From positions 19,308,402 to 19,372,401 of the forward strand of contig OX439002.1 in assembly GCA_949316495.1 (NCBI GenBank): a stretch of DNA of 64,000 bases, given 5' to 3'. The position numbers and the translations under genes were made by a program. The number at the start of each line of letters is the position of its first letter. Position 1 is the first letter of the stretch. Below are positions 11,690 through 21,753 of this stretch, piece by piece. The notes under the pieces are model-generated. The model had not been told where the DNA came from and ran no database searches. It worked only from the letters and a program-made list of their open reading frames with translations. This DNA comes from Amphiduros pacificus. Taxonomy: Eukaryota > Annelida > Polychaeta > Phyllodocida > Hesionidae.

Positions 11690-12490
11690 ATGCTAAATCA
11701 TATATTTTTTCTCATTTTTCTTAAAATGGCTATCGGCAATATCATACAATGGAATTGTAGAGGATTTGATGCAAACAGGCCAGAACTGGAGTTATTAGCC
11801 CAAAAATATAATGCATCGGTAATTTGTTTACAAGAAACTAAATTCAAAGATAATTCCACAATATTTAAGGGATATGTGATTTATAATAAAGTCGGTTCAA
11901 TTGATATTATGGACCGAGCACATGGCGGAGTTTCTATTTTTGTTAAATCCTGTATCCCCCAAAGTAAAGTAACATTAAATACTCATCTACAGGCTTCTGT
12001 TGTTAGGGTTACCCTGCACAATACATTAACTATATGTTCAATATATTTACCACCTAGTGAGCCAGTTAATATTACAGATTTAAATAATTTGATAACCCAG
12101 CTGCCACAGCCATATATGTTAGTTGGTGACTTTAATGCTCACAACTATCTTTGGGGTGGCAGAAATAATACAGATGCCAAAGGACGTATAATAGAAGATT
12201 TTTTAAATAATAATAGTTTGTGCCTTTGGAATGACGATTCTCCGACATATTTACACCCTGCTACAGGCTCTTTAACATCAATAGATCTCTCCATGTGCAC
12301 TCCAAATTTATTTTTAGACTATTCCTGGGAAGTAGAGGAAGATCAATGGGGTAGTGATCATTACCCCATTATTCTAAATAACCATTTTCCTCCACCAGAC
12401 GAACGAATCCCCAAGTGGAAGTTTCATAAAGCCGATTGGGCAAAATTTCAAACATCCTGTTTTAATAGAATAACTCAAGAAATTTTTTAA
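11690..12490 (+). pseudogene. LINE ORF2, AP-endonuclease domain
   Basis: Endonuclease/exonuclease/phosphatase-fold domain that nicks target DNA to prime reverse transcription. Motifs in order: QWNCRG, LQETKF, HGGVSIFVK, GDFNAHNYLWGG and GSDHYPI, i.e. the Asn, Glu, Asp-x-Asn and Asp-His signature of the family. The first ATG is at 11690, overlapping the end of ORF1 (TGATCATG), an arrangement known for this group. The frame ends early at 12490, before the reverse transcriptase, so ORF2 is broken. Confidence 0.85.
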
Positions 12491-13010
12491 AATGTAGATG
12501 ATCCTCTTCAAGTTTTTACAGACACATTGTATGATATTGCTGATGGGTGTATTCCCAAATCAAAGTCAAATTCCAAAATTAAAGAAAAACCCTGTTTTAA
12601 TGATGAGTGCAAAAAAGCTGTCAAGGAGCGCAAAAAAGCTCTGAAAAAATTAAATCGACAGCCAACTCAATATAATTTGCACCAGTTTCGTATAAAGAGA
12701 GCTAAAGCCCGTTACATTATTAAAATAAGCAAAAGAAAAAGCTGGAAAGATTATGTTTCTAAATTAAATACACGTTCACCAATTAAGAAATGCTGGGATA
12801 TGGTGCATAAAATTACTGGGAAGGGAGGTGGACCAAGGATCAAACATCTAAATCATAATGGCCAATTAATTACAAATCCCACCGAAATAGGCAACACAAT
12901 AGGTCAAACCATTTCCAAAAATTCCTCATCCAATAATTATTATAATTGCCAAATTTCAACAAATAAAAACTAGAAAAGAAAGAAACCAACTAAATTTTAT
13001 ATCCCATAAC

Positions 13011-13600
13011 TTGGAAGTATATAATAAATCATTTACAATTGAAGATTTGAATCTTGCTTTGGATAAATCTCATGATACTGCTCCTGGACCTGATCAAATT
13101 CACTACCAAATCCTTAAACATCTCCCTGACCAATCACTTGGGCATCTTTTAGATATTTTTAATACAATTTGGGAAAGCGGTGATTTTCCTCCTTCATGGA
13201 GGGAAGCCACTATCATTCCCATTCCCAAACCTGGCAAAGATTCATCAGATTCAAATAATTATCGTCCCATTGCTTTAACAAGTTGTATTTGTAAATCAAT
13301 GGAACGAATGATTATCGAGCGTTTAGTTTGGTTTTTGGAAACTGCAGCTTATATTTCTGTTGCACAAAGTGGCTTTAGATAAACTCGAAGTACCATTGAC
13401 CACCTGGTACGTTTAGAGACATTTATAAGAGAGGGTTTTATAAAAGGTGAGCATGTGGTGAGTATTTCCTTTGATTTAGAAAAGGCATATGACACCACAT
13501 GGAAATATGGGATAATGAGCGATTTATATGATGTTGGATTAAGGGGTCGTTTACCCCTTTTTATTCAAAATTTTCTATCAAACAGACATTTTAAAGTTTG
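13011..13600 (+). pseudogene. LINE reverse transcriptase, N-terminal part
   Basis: Motifs APGPDQIHYQILKHLP, PPSWREATIIPIPKPGKD, NNYRPIALTS and AQSGFR are standard for I/Jockey-type reverse transcriptase. A stop at 13381-13383 interrupts it. Beyond the stop the same frame continues with VVSISFDLEKAYDTTW. The YADD catalytic motif and all later parts are missing because the copy is cut at about 13600. Confidence 0.8.
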
Positions 13601-13766
13601 AGGGGGTGCCTGATGAAATAGTGCCACACAAAGCATTTAAATAACCACATGCATCTAAACTGGCTATAAATCTTAATCTATAATATCTCCATTCACGCTG
13701 CTCTTGTCTTGGGTGGGTTGTCATGTCAAAGACCTGCTACATGACAATCCAGTGAGGCAGCACTAT

Positions 13767-14377
13767 TGTTACATGTGGATTGTGCCTACGGGGAATATAT
13801 GAGGGGATCTCTGATATACTCGCTGGCTATCTGAGCTGGGGCCGAACCTAGCTGCCTAACAATCCTACCTACTGGGAGATAAGAATGAATGCAGACTCAA
13901 TATATACAATGCACAATGGTCGTCTTTATTCTGGTGCTCGTATACACTATAGTCAGGCTAGGGAAGGCATGGCAAGAGCATGATATACAATATACCCAAA
14001 TACTCATATCTGTCTGAAGCTCTTGGGCTTGATGGTGCACCCAAAGTCTATATAAGTGGCAGCAGTGTGGTCACGAGGCCGAGTGTCGTGGATCTTCTAG
14101 GCAAGTGGACACTGAGCGCTGGGTAGCGGTTTCTGGCCTGTTGTAAAGAAACGTGCCTGGATCTTTATGAGCTTGCACCTGTTGGCCTCTCTGCGTATCC
14201 GGGTTGGATCCCCGAGTCATCTCTCCTAGCAAGATGTCCATAGCAACTACAGCCTAGCAACGCTTCCCAACAACTTGCACTTGTTGCCCTCGCATCTGTA
14301 CTTGTTGGCCTCTCTGATCTCTGCCAGATCTCGTATATGTTCATACATGTCTATACATGGGCAATCCTTATCCCACA
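13767..14377 (-). mobile_element. Solo LTR, 611 bp, related to the LTR at 54031-54751
   Basis: Terminal form TGTTAC...CCACA with a 4-bp target duplication CTAT at 13763-13766 and 14378-14381, inside a SINE. It shares blocks with 54031-54751 in the same orientation: CTCGCTGGCT, GCACGG/CCGAACCTAGCT, TTTATTC, GGCATGGCAA and GTCGTGGATCTTCT. No coding DNA adjoins it, so it is a recombination-derived solo LTR. The two LTRs are clearly diverged, so they are not a pair from one insertion. Confidence 0.85.
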
Positions 14378-14438
14378 CTATATCTGCTTCAAGTAGGTCT
14401 CATCACGAAATGACTGAAATAATGTTGAAAGTGATGTT

Positions 14439-14638
14439 TGTTTGTTTGTTTGGGGTTTTTCATCACTTTCAACAGTATTTCAGTCATTTCGTGATGAGAC
14501 CTACTTGTAGCAGATATAGTGCTGCCTCACTGAATTGTCATGTCGCAGGTCCTTGACATGACAACTCACCCGGTCACAGATTTACAAGGACAACGGGTTA
14601 ACCCTTCAGGCACGGGTCTCAGCTCATGTGGGAAATTG
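14439..14638 (-). mobile_element. SINE inserted in the tail of another SINE
   Basis: Antisense, 5'-truncated SINE without the tRNA-like head. It is flanked by 12-bp direct repeats GAAAGTGATGTT (14427-14438 and 14639-14650), which are part of the host SINE's own tail. Confidence 0.9.
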
Positions 14639-14802
14639 GAAAGTGATGTTAAACCCCAAACAAACAAACAAACAAATCCATGCTCAATGCATCCACTGCC
14701 AAAGCATAGCTCTCCGGTACTAATATGAGTTTGGTTTTGTGCTTTGTGGCAGAGATCCACTAATGGTGTGTTCCATTTCATCCAGACTTTGGAACTCTTC
14801 TT

Positions 14803-15028
14803 GGTGTTATGACCACTCTGTTGTTAGTATTGTCTTTTTTTGACAAACTATTTGCCACTTTATCATGTTTTCCAGGAATATGTCTGGCCTTTATCCTACG
14901 CCAGTACTTGATCACATATTTTAACAGCTCTTGTGTCTCTTCCATCAGCTCTTTGGACCTCATTCCTCCTTGGCAATAGACAAATGTCAGTACTCTGACA
15001 ATACTAACAACAGAGTGGTCATAACACC
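14803..15028. repeat. Perfect 32-bp inverted repeat
   Basis: Arms 14803-14834 and 14997-15028 are exact reverse complements (left arm begins GGTGTTATGACCACTCTG), separated by 162 bases. Both arms lie inside the DIRS relic. The right arm ends exactly where the SINE cluster begins. Confidence 0.9.
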
Positions 15029-15571
15029 TGCGACATGACAATTCAGTGCGGCAGCACTATATCTGCTACAAGTAGGTCTCATCACGAAATGACTGAAATA
15101 ATGTTGATTTGTTTGTTTGGGGTTTTACATCACTTTCAACATTATTTCAGTTATTTGGTGATGAGACCTACTTGTAACAGATATAGTGCTGCCTCACTGA
15201 ATTGTCATGTCGCAGGTCCTTGACATGACAACCCACCCGGTCACAGATTTACAAGGACAACGGGCATGGGCCTCAGCTCATGTGGGAAATCGTGTCATGA
15301 GTTCAATCTCGGCACAGCTGGGGTTCGAACCCACAACCTTTGGATCACCACAGAGGAACTGGTGCTAATAAGCTGGCGCCCTAACCAACTGCGCCAAGGC
15401 CGAAATAATGTTGATTTGTTTGTTTGGTGTTTTACATCACTTTCAACGTTATTTCGGTCATTTCGTGATAAGACCTACTTGTAGCCCTAACCAACTGCGC
15501 CACAGCCCATGGCCGAAATAATGTTGAAAGTGATGTAAAACCCCAAACAAACAAACAAACAAACAAACAAA
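15029..15571 (+). mobile_element. Nested SINE cluster: one plus-strand SINE hit twice at one site
   Basis: The outer plus-strand SINE (15029-15108 and 15516-15571) is split by two antisense SINEs: 15109-15401 (with tRNA-like head; A box reads GGCGCAGTTGG, B box GGTTCGAACCC) and 15416-15514 (99 bases, internally deleted). GAAATAATGTTGA(T) stands before, between and after them (15095-15108, 15402-15415, 15515-15527). The second insertion therefore reused the duplicated target of the first. Confidence 0.88.
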
Positions 15572-16600
15572 ACCGATGCTATCAGTAATTGTTCTCAATT
15601 TCCTCAATTAGATAGTTCAGAATCTTTGTGATGGCTTTCATCTGGAGTACATTGATGTGTAATTTTCACTTCTGATCTGTCGCACTTCCGTCCACTTCTC
15701 TGCCTTCCTTTTCTGCCACATGCGCTCCCCAACTCTCCTTGGAGGTGTACATGAAGATCTGGAAGTGTGTTAGAGGTTCCACTTGTGGTACTCTCACTTT
15801 CATATTTTCTGGCTAAATCCACTTCCCTAGATGGGTACCTAGCTTCTTGTTCATAGAGATCATCTGATTCCTGTTCCCCTTCTCTATGTACCCTTGCTCT
15901 GCCAGAAACTGCTTGAAAGCTCTTACATGAAGTCTCCTAAATTGTACCCAGTCTGATATTGAATTGAGAAGCCCTATAAGATACAGCCATTGTCTTGCTG
16001 TAGATTCTGACATACATTCCCTGACATACATTCCCTGCACTGCTTCTTGTATCTTTGTCAATCTCTTTTCCAGGGGAAATGCTCTCCTGACTGCCAGATT
16101 ATACACCATTCCAACGATTCTGTACACCTGCTTGACTTTACCATCTGACACAAATCCACACATACTTGTAGCATTGTCCATATCTCTTTGCTTAATTCTT
16201 TCTTCACCACTCTGTAGAACAATCAGTCCAGATACATCTGAACTATCACTCCTTTTTCCACTAGTAGCCTAGCTATTTTTCTCATTATCGTGAAGATGCG
16301 AGGAGCAATAACCAGACCAAAAAAGGCACCGCTCTGTACTTGTACTCCTGATGAATCAGTATGTGGAAATATGCATCTGTTAGATTGATTGAACATGCCA
16401 AATGATTTTGAAGTATAGGTTGTTGAATTGTATGAGCCGACTCCATTCTAAAGGATTCGTTCAGTATCATTAGATTCAATGCTTTCAGATCCAGAATTGA
16501 GCGACATTCTCCTGACTGGATGTCAAGAATATTACTGAGTATTTAAACCTCTTTCTCAAGTAGAAACTTCGTAGTTTCAAGTGATAAGGTTTTATCACTC

Positions 16601-16909
16601 ATTTACAAGGAAATGGATTTAAGGTTGACAAAATGTTCCCAGATTCCAAAGCATCTCTCAAGTTACCAATAAAAAAAGACTGGGAGAACTTAGGATTAAT
16701 GTTGTGAATAATAAATTCTGTGGACATTTCTTTGGCAATGTTAACATGTATGGAAAGTTTCAAGGAAGCTCTTAAAAATGAGGGCACCATTTTCGGGTCA
16801 CGTGACGGGGTCAAATGAGGTGCGCTTTGTTTACAAATGTTTTTAACGATAAATATCTTGTTTCATGTATCATTTAAAAAAAAATACAGTAGTTGTCTGA
16901 GGTATAAAA
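16601..16909. other. No recognised gene
   Basis: May be further upstream sequence of the DIRS relic, or flanking DNA. It contains the 6-bp palindrome CACGTG within GGGTCACGTGACGGGG near 16795-16811. Nothing else is supported. Confidence 0.4.
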
Positions 16910-17064
16910 AACAAAACATGCCTTGTCAGGTCAGCTGTGTGAGGGGATTCAGTTCGTTGGTGATGGCGGACGGATACCCTTCGCCTTCGGCTCAGGGTAT
17001 CCTTCCGCAATCACCAACTCACTGACTCCGCTCACCCAGCTTCCCCGACTCGGTATGTTTTGTT
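16910..17064. repeat. Foldback sequence with 70-nt arms
   Basis: Arms 16910-16979 and 16995-17064 pair around a centre near 16987. The best-paired inner part is TTGGTGAT.GCGGA.GGATACCC against its complement. The ends are AACAAAACAT / ATGTTTTGTT. Identity is roughly 80-85 percent by eye. It could be a small foldback or MITE-like element; no clear target duplication was seen. Confidence 0.75.
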
Positions 17065-17178
17065 ATAATATACAAGGCCGCCATTTTGAAAAGCGGAAGT
17101 GACGGGGAGAAGCTATGGTTTTTGGCGCGAAAACGATCGCAGCGCCACCACAGTCTATTAACTAGCATGAAATATTAG

Positions 17179-17440
17179 TATAAAGTCATTATTCTTTATA
17201 TTTTCTATGTTTGCAAAAAAAAACAATTCAATTCTACATGTTCTGATGTGCATATCGCTCAAATAGAAGCCCAATATGAAGGTTTTACCTATGTTTTCTG
17301 TATGAAGTCATTATTCTTTATATTTTCTATGTTTGCAAAAAAACAATTCAATTCTACATGTTCTGATGTGCATATCGCTCAAATAGAAGACCAATATGAA
17401 GATTTCATCTATGTTTTCTGTATAAAGTCATAAAATTTCT
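17179..17440 (+). repeat. Tandem repeat, 120-122-bp unit, about 2.2 copies
   Basis: Units begin at 17179, 17301 and 17421 with TATAAAGTCAT or TATGAAGTCAT. Internal blocks CTATGTTTGCAAAAA, ACATGTTCTGATGTGC and GCTCAAATAGAAG recur at constant spacing. Confidence 0.9.
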
Positions 17441-17479
17441 ATGTTTGAAAAAAAATCCTTGGAAAGGGCTTGTTATTTA

Positions 17480-17695
17480 GGGAGTGGATTCCATGACTCA
17501 TGACTGATCAAAGGGTATTTTGACATTGGTGTGAAAAACGCCAAAATGCCAATTATCAGCATTCACAGTATTGCTCTTCAGAATCCTTATGATGTAAGGT
17601 TAAACCTGTGATCAAAGAGCATTCCCTCATTGTTTCCATAGCTTTGAGTCATGTCTTCCCTTTTTGAGAGAAATGCTTTCACACACATATACAAA
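17480..17695 (-). repeat. Dispersed repeat R1 (opposite orientation to 55135-55390)
   Basis: GTGTGAAAAACGCC, CCAATTATCAGCATTCACAG and GAGTCATGTCTTCC recur as reverse complements at 55135-55390. Related copies lie at 55691-56065, 62380-62440 and 63155-63265. No coding potential; family unknown. Confidence 0.7.
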
Positions 17696-20600
17696 ATATT
17701 CACAGTAACATAATACATGAACGCAGCACACATTTACAATAAAATCTAATAATAACATACACTGAAGGATTAATTACAGAAGAACCTGACACTAATTTGT
17801 AAGGACGTAAGTGAATAGGTTAGATTTTAGCTTTAAAATATCGACAATGATAGCCACCATTGTGGAGCAATGAGAGACAAACCAAAGCTAGGATAGTTTA
17901 AATCCAGCTTGCAAGCAAGGTAGACAGGATGGTTTACGAATAACTCAGAAGCGTTCTTTGATCCCGAGACGACAGGTCGAACGTAAGGAACAAGTAACCA
18001 GTACAACCAGGGTGGTTTATGCATTCTCAGGACTCTATAATGTCATGCATAAGATAAAGATTTTACAAGACAGCAACTGAGACCAAGTGTGCAAGTTAAA
18101 AGAGCAGATTATGACACATGTGAACAGTGGGGTAATCGAATACACCATTACAAATACGAAAGGATATTACATCAAGAACATGTCGTCTTGTTAGCAACAT
18201 TAATACATCATAATTACCATTAAAATTAAAACATTATTATATTTTAGTTAAGTGTAACATGCTCCTAATCAACTTGAGATTATCACAAACAACCTAATTT
18301 ACAGCAAGTAGAGGACTTCACACGTGCTCAAGTGATAATCAAACCTGCTTCATACAGCGAACTATGCGAAATGCCTTATTGATACACAAAAGATACAAAA
18401 TACGTCTGAGATATAAACTTTAAATCACTTATCTATACTAGATTCCTCTAAAGTACACAATTTATCCAAGTAAATTAGAATTATACCGTCTTCATCCGTA
18501 AATCGAAAATTACAGTAATAATTTCATACAACATTACTCAATTCAATACTAGGAAAACGAGGAGGTGCCAACCAGGTAGGAAACATCCTACCACTCAATT
18601 TAAGATTCTTTAAATAAAAATGTAAAAACTACAGTTATTTCTTCGTAATTTACAAAAGAAGCAGGAATGTGAATCCCACAGAGATACAACTTCAAATGAT
18701 AGTCACATCCAAAAAGGATGGACGGTTGAGGGCACTAAAACCTTGCATGTAACATGGAAGGTTCATCTCCAAGTGTTCGAAGTAAGTGGTGAGAAACCCA
18801 GTAACCATCCACAATCTAAAACAGAGTAATATAACACATATAAGCACACCAGTATGTAATTGTAATACAGAACACTTATGAAAATACAGTTTTCACGGAC
18901 AATCATGGTCTCTGGCAGAACGTCATGTATGGGTAATGTGTAATGCGCCCCAGTAGATAGGCGAGCTAGTTTAGATTTAGCACACGAGCAGAGTGGTCGT
19001 GTTGAATTTGATGCAAGAAAATAACTAACAGAACTCCCGTATGGGAGTGAGCTTATTCTGAGCCCAAATAAGATAAAGGTGGAATTTTACTAATTGACTC
19101 TAGGCGAGCTAGCTAGGACAAGATTTTATCTGATAATTAGAAAACGCCAAGATAATTCAGGAGCAAATTGTCCGCTCACATCTATCACAATAATCGGTAT
19201 AATTTCTGCCCTATTCAGCGAAGTCGAGCGAGAGACGGTGGATGTGCGGGACTGGGGGAGATGACAATTTGACACACATCTTATTTTTTTAGAACAGTAA
19301 TACAGGTATTTAATGTATCGAAACATGAGATACATGGCATACTCACTAACGTGAAAAGTGAGGCAAAATCCCAAACAAACAACTAAACCAACATTCTTAA
19401 TCAGCACATCACATTAACATCTGTGAACTGCACGAAATAGGCGAAATATAGAAATTTGGTAATTCATTATTTCTAGTTCAAACTGAATATTAGGCAAATT
19501 CGACAAGCTGTCATTAACTGAATATTTAAATAAATGTGGATTTACAAAGAATTTTATAATATGTGTGTATGTAGGCAACGATACAATACCATGTTCAAAT
19601 AGCAGACAAGCTTACCCCAGTGTCTATTGACACCTTCCTCTGTACTTAGGTAATTGTAGGAGAAGAGAAAGAAAAAAAAATAAAGATCATCCTTAATCAC
19701 GATACACATGGAATATACAAACATAAGACATTAAGCAATTAAGGTGTTAAACCAATTATTGTATTAAATCAACTAGCACAAAAAAAAACATCATATTAAA
19801 TTAATTATCATACCACACAAAACATCATATTAAATAAGTTATCAGACGAAGTCAAATATTAAATCAATAGTAATTTGATGTATCATATTAAATCAATTGT
19901 AATACTACGAGCGCACTCAAGACGGAGAGCAGAAGGCAGACTTTCAGTGTCGAAACAGACACGCAAAGGTAAAGAAAAAGAAGAAGAAGAAAACATGGGT
20001 TCCTGAGTCGAAAGAAAGGAGAAACAACACAGCAAATTAAGATAATCTACCAATATTTATCGTTAACAAATAACCATCTGTTTTCCGTCCAGGAACGTGG
20101 CTCGCAGAATTCTAATCAAACAAGAGGAAAAAGAAACAAAATATTGCGTTACCCGTGAGTGAGTGACCAAGGTGATGGAAGAAAGTGTGGGGTTCACACT
20201 TCCTTTTAACAACAGTCCAAAGAAGCAGGTCACACATTACAAGCTGGAGGAGTGACAAAACTGTCTTACAGGAATAACAATTGGATCACCTGTATGAGAT
20301 GATATGTACCCCCCAACAAATTTTCACTAAGTCTTTTAGACCTTCTAACAGCGAACATACATGAACATACATTTAAATCTATATATATATAATAAGGCAC
20401 AAAAACAAAAATGTCATCATTACTCTTAAGTTAATTGATCTGAGTAGCAGTGTAAATTAAGAATTCATGATACAAGGTAAATTATTATTATAGTTATTAC
20501 CCATGTAGTGGTTGTAACACACTATAAATGAAATAATGTCGAAAGTGATGTAAAGCCCCAAACAAACAAAACACACTATATTATTTATCAAAGAACGAAG

Positions 20601-21716
20601 CAAAGATAAAAAGAGAAGGAAGAAGAGGAGGAAAAATAAGAAAAAACTGAAAGATGAGGAAGGGCGTCTGGAATAAGGTGCGAAGCACCGCACATAAAAG
20701 CAGGTTGAGAGGATGATGATATGGATGGACACCCATACAATTTGGTCGAGGAACACATCTTTAGACAAATGTTACAAAATGCTATATGACGCCTTTCTCT
20801 TTTTTTTCCAAACACTTGCAGGAGTGTCGAAAGCGAATTTAAGTTGCGTATGCAGGAACACACACAAAATGCTCAATAATCCCTTACGGGTGACAAGTCA
20901 ACAAATTCAGAGGGACTTTCAAAGTCCCGCCAACAGGTGGTGAGCACGAAACGCCAGGAGGCAGTACTGCCTATAGCATACAGTGAGGAGTGAGGAAACA
21001 AGAAAGGATTTGAACGGTCGCGCGACCCAGTGACGCCACATGGACATATTTGGTGACGCGCCACGCCAAATTATGCAAAAATGCAAAAAGGTCAGGTGAT
21101 CGTCAGTTCAGGAGGAGGACATGGTAACTTTGCAAAAACAACAAGTTATAAAAAGGCAATGAGCATAAGTCATCATCAACGAAGGATACAAAAATTAGAA
21201 TTGCAACTTAAAAGTGGATTATACATGGATTAGTGGAAAAAGGTCCGTAAAAAGGACAACGGGAAAGGTTGGTAACAAACAGCGGATGTGGGAAATCCCA
21301 TAACGGTAAAGCCGCGGGGGTGCCTGGGCGTGAATGTATAAGGAAAGGGGAGGCGACAGAGCAGCCACATGAAATTTATCAAAGCAAGGTAATGTATATA
21401 TTTATGCAATCCGCAGACAATTCCGTCTACTTTGTCATCTTCTCAGTCTTAGCCAAGGTAAAGGTATAGCAAAAATTCATGTTCGTAGGACAATATGCAG
21501 TCATCACGGGCACTGTAACTGACCTAACATTCACTTGCATGTCGTCAACCTCTGTAAGGTATCTTTTATCATGGCAAGGGAGTGAATATTCAAACCACAT
21601 GCTCCGTCTTTAGCACATCCATAATTAGAGGGCACAAAAATGACCTCGGATAGCTGGTCATACGTGGTTGATCCTAGAAAATAATTAAAACTCCTCAGGC
21701 CAAGCACGGGGCTATG

Positions 21717-21718
<2 letters not shown>
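17696..21718. other. 4-kb AT-rich stretch without a recognised gene
   Basis: No frame resembles a known family. Minor features: repeated CATCATATTAAAT blocks at about 19788-19905, an AT run near 20383-20396, a SINE-tail-like fragment near 19357-19385, and a 43-bp SINE insertion at 20527-20569. The plus strand is purine-rich in places (19975-20010, 20600-20650). Confidence 0.5.
20527..20569 (+). mobile_element. Extremely 5'-truncated SINE (43 bp) with target duplication
   Basis: Only the 3' end of the SINE family is present (AAATAATGTCGAAAGTGATG, CCCCAAACAAACAAA). It is flanked by AACACACTATA at 20516-20526 and 20570-20580. An 11-bp duplication around so short an insert shows a genuine retroposition event. 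Confidence 0.85.

Positions 21719-21749
<31 letters not shown>
21719..21749 (+). repeat. Poly(A) run of 31
   Basis: Uninterrupted A run directly before the LINE ORF1 frame. It may be the tail of a separate retroposed copy or the target site of the LINE. It is not the LINE's own tail, which is at 27103-27121. Confidence 0.85.
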
Positions 21750-21751
<2 letters not shown>

Positions 21752-21753
21752 AA

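Larger units (their letters stand above)
11095..13601 (+). mobile_element. LINE of I/Nimb/Jockey type, truncated at both ends
   Basis: APE-type non-LTR retrotransposon. Order: ORF1 C-terminal part with a zinc knuckle (readable KCVNCQGNHPSYSG, 11135-11180), ORF1 stop near 11688, endonuclease (11690-12490), linker (12527-12973) and the first part of reverse transcriptase (13011-13600). The 5' end is missing. The 3' end stops inside reverse transcriptase, after the LEKAYDTTWKYG motif. Disruptions seen: a frame change in ORF1 near 11180, a stop at 12488-12490, a frame break near 12971 and a stop at 13381. It is less decayed than the copy in the duplicated units. 13602-13710 is unassigned. Confidence 0.85.
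13711..14677 (+). mobile_element. SINE 3' half, interrupted by a solo LTR and a second SINE
   Basis: Same family as 4303-4621, here on the plus strand. 13711-13766 and 14382-14438 give the body (GAGGCAGCACTAT, AGTAGGTCTCATCACGAAAT, AATAATGTTGAAAGTGATG). The (CAAA)n tail resumes at 14651-14677. A solo LTR (13767-14377) and an antisense SINE (14439-14638) sit inside it. The tRNA-like head is missing. Confidence 0.85.
14678..16600 (-). mobile_element. DIRS-type retroelement relic (reverse transcriptase and RNase H)
   Basis: Minus-strand remnants of a tyrosine-recombinase (DIRS-like) retroelement, going down in coordinate. Reverse transcriptase: SILDLKALN, then ACSINLTDAYFHILIH at about 16285-16520. 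Connection region: 15813-16181. RNase H: pieces ending in ARHIPGKHDKVANSLS at about 14840-15040 and 15572-15822. Then a TPLVDLCHKAQNQTHIS segment typical of the part after RNase H. No recombinase was seen. It is old, truncated and broken in numerous places, and a SINE cluster (15029-15571) lies inside it. Confidence 0.75.

Noticed and set aside
17179-17440. CRISPR-like array
   Set aside because: Units repeat as a whole (122 bp) without separate spacers, and the genome is eukaryotic.
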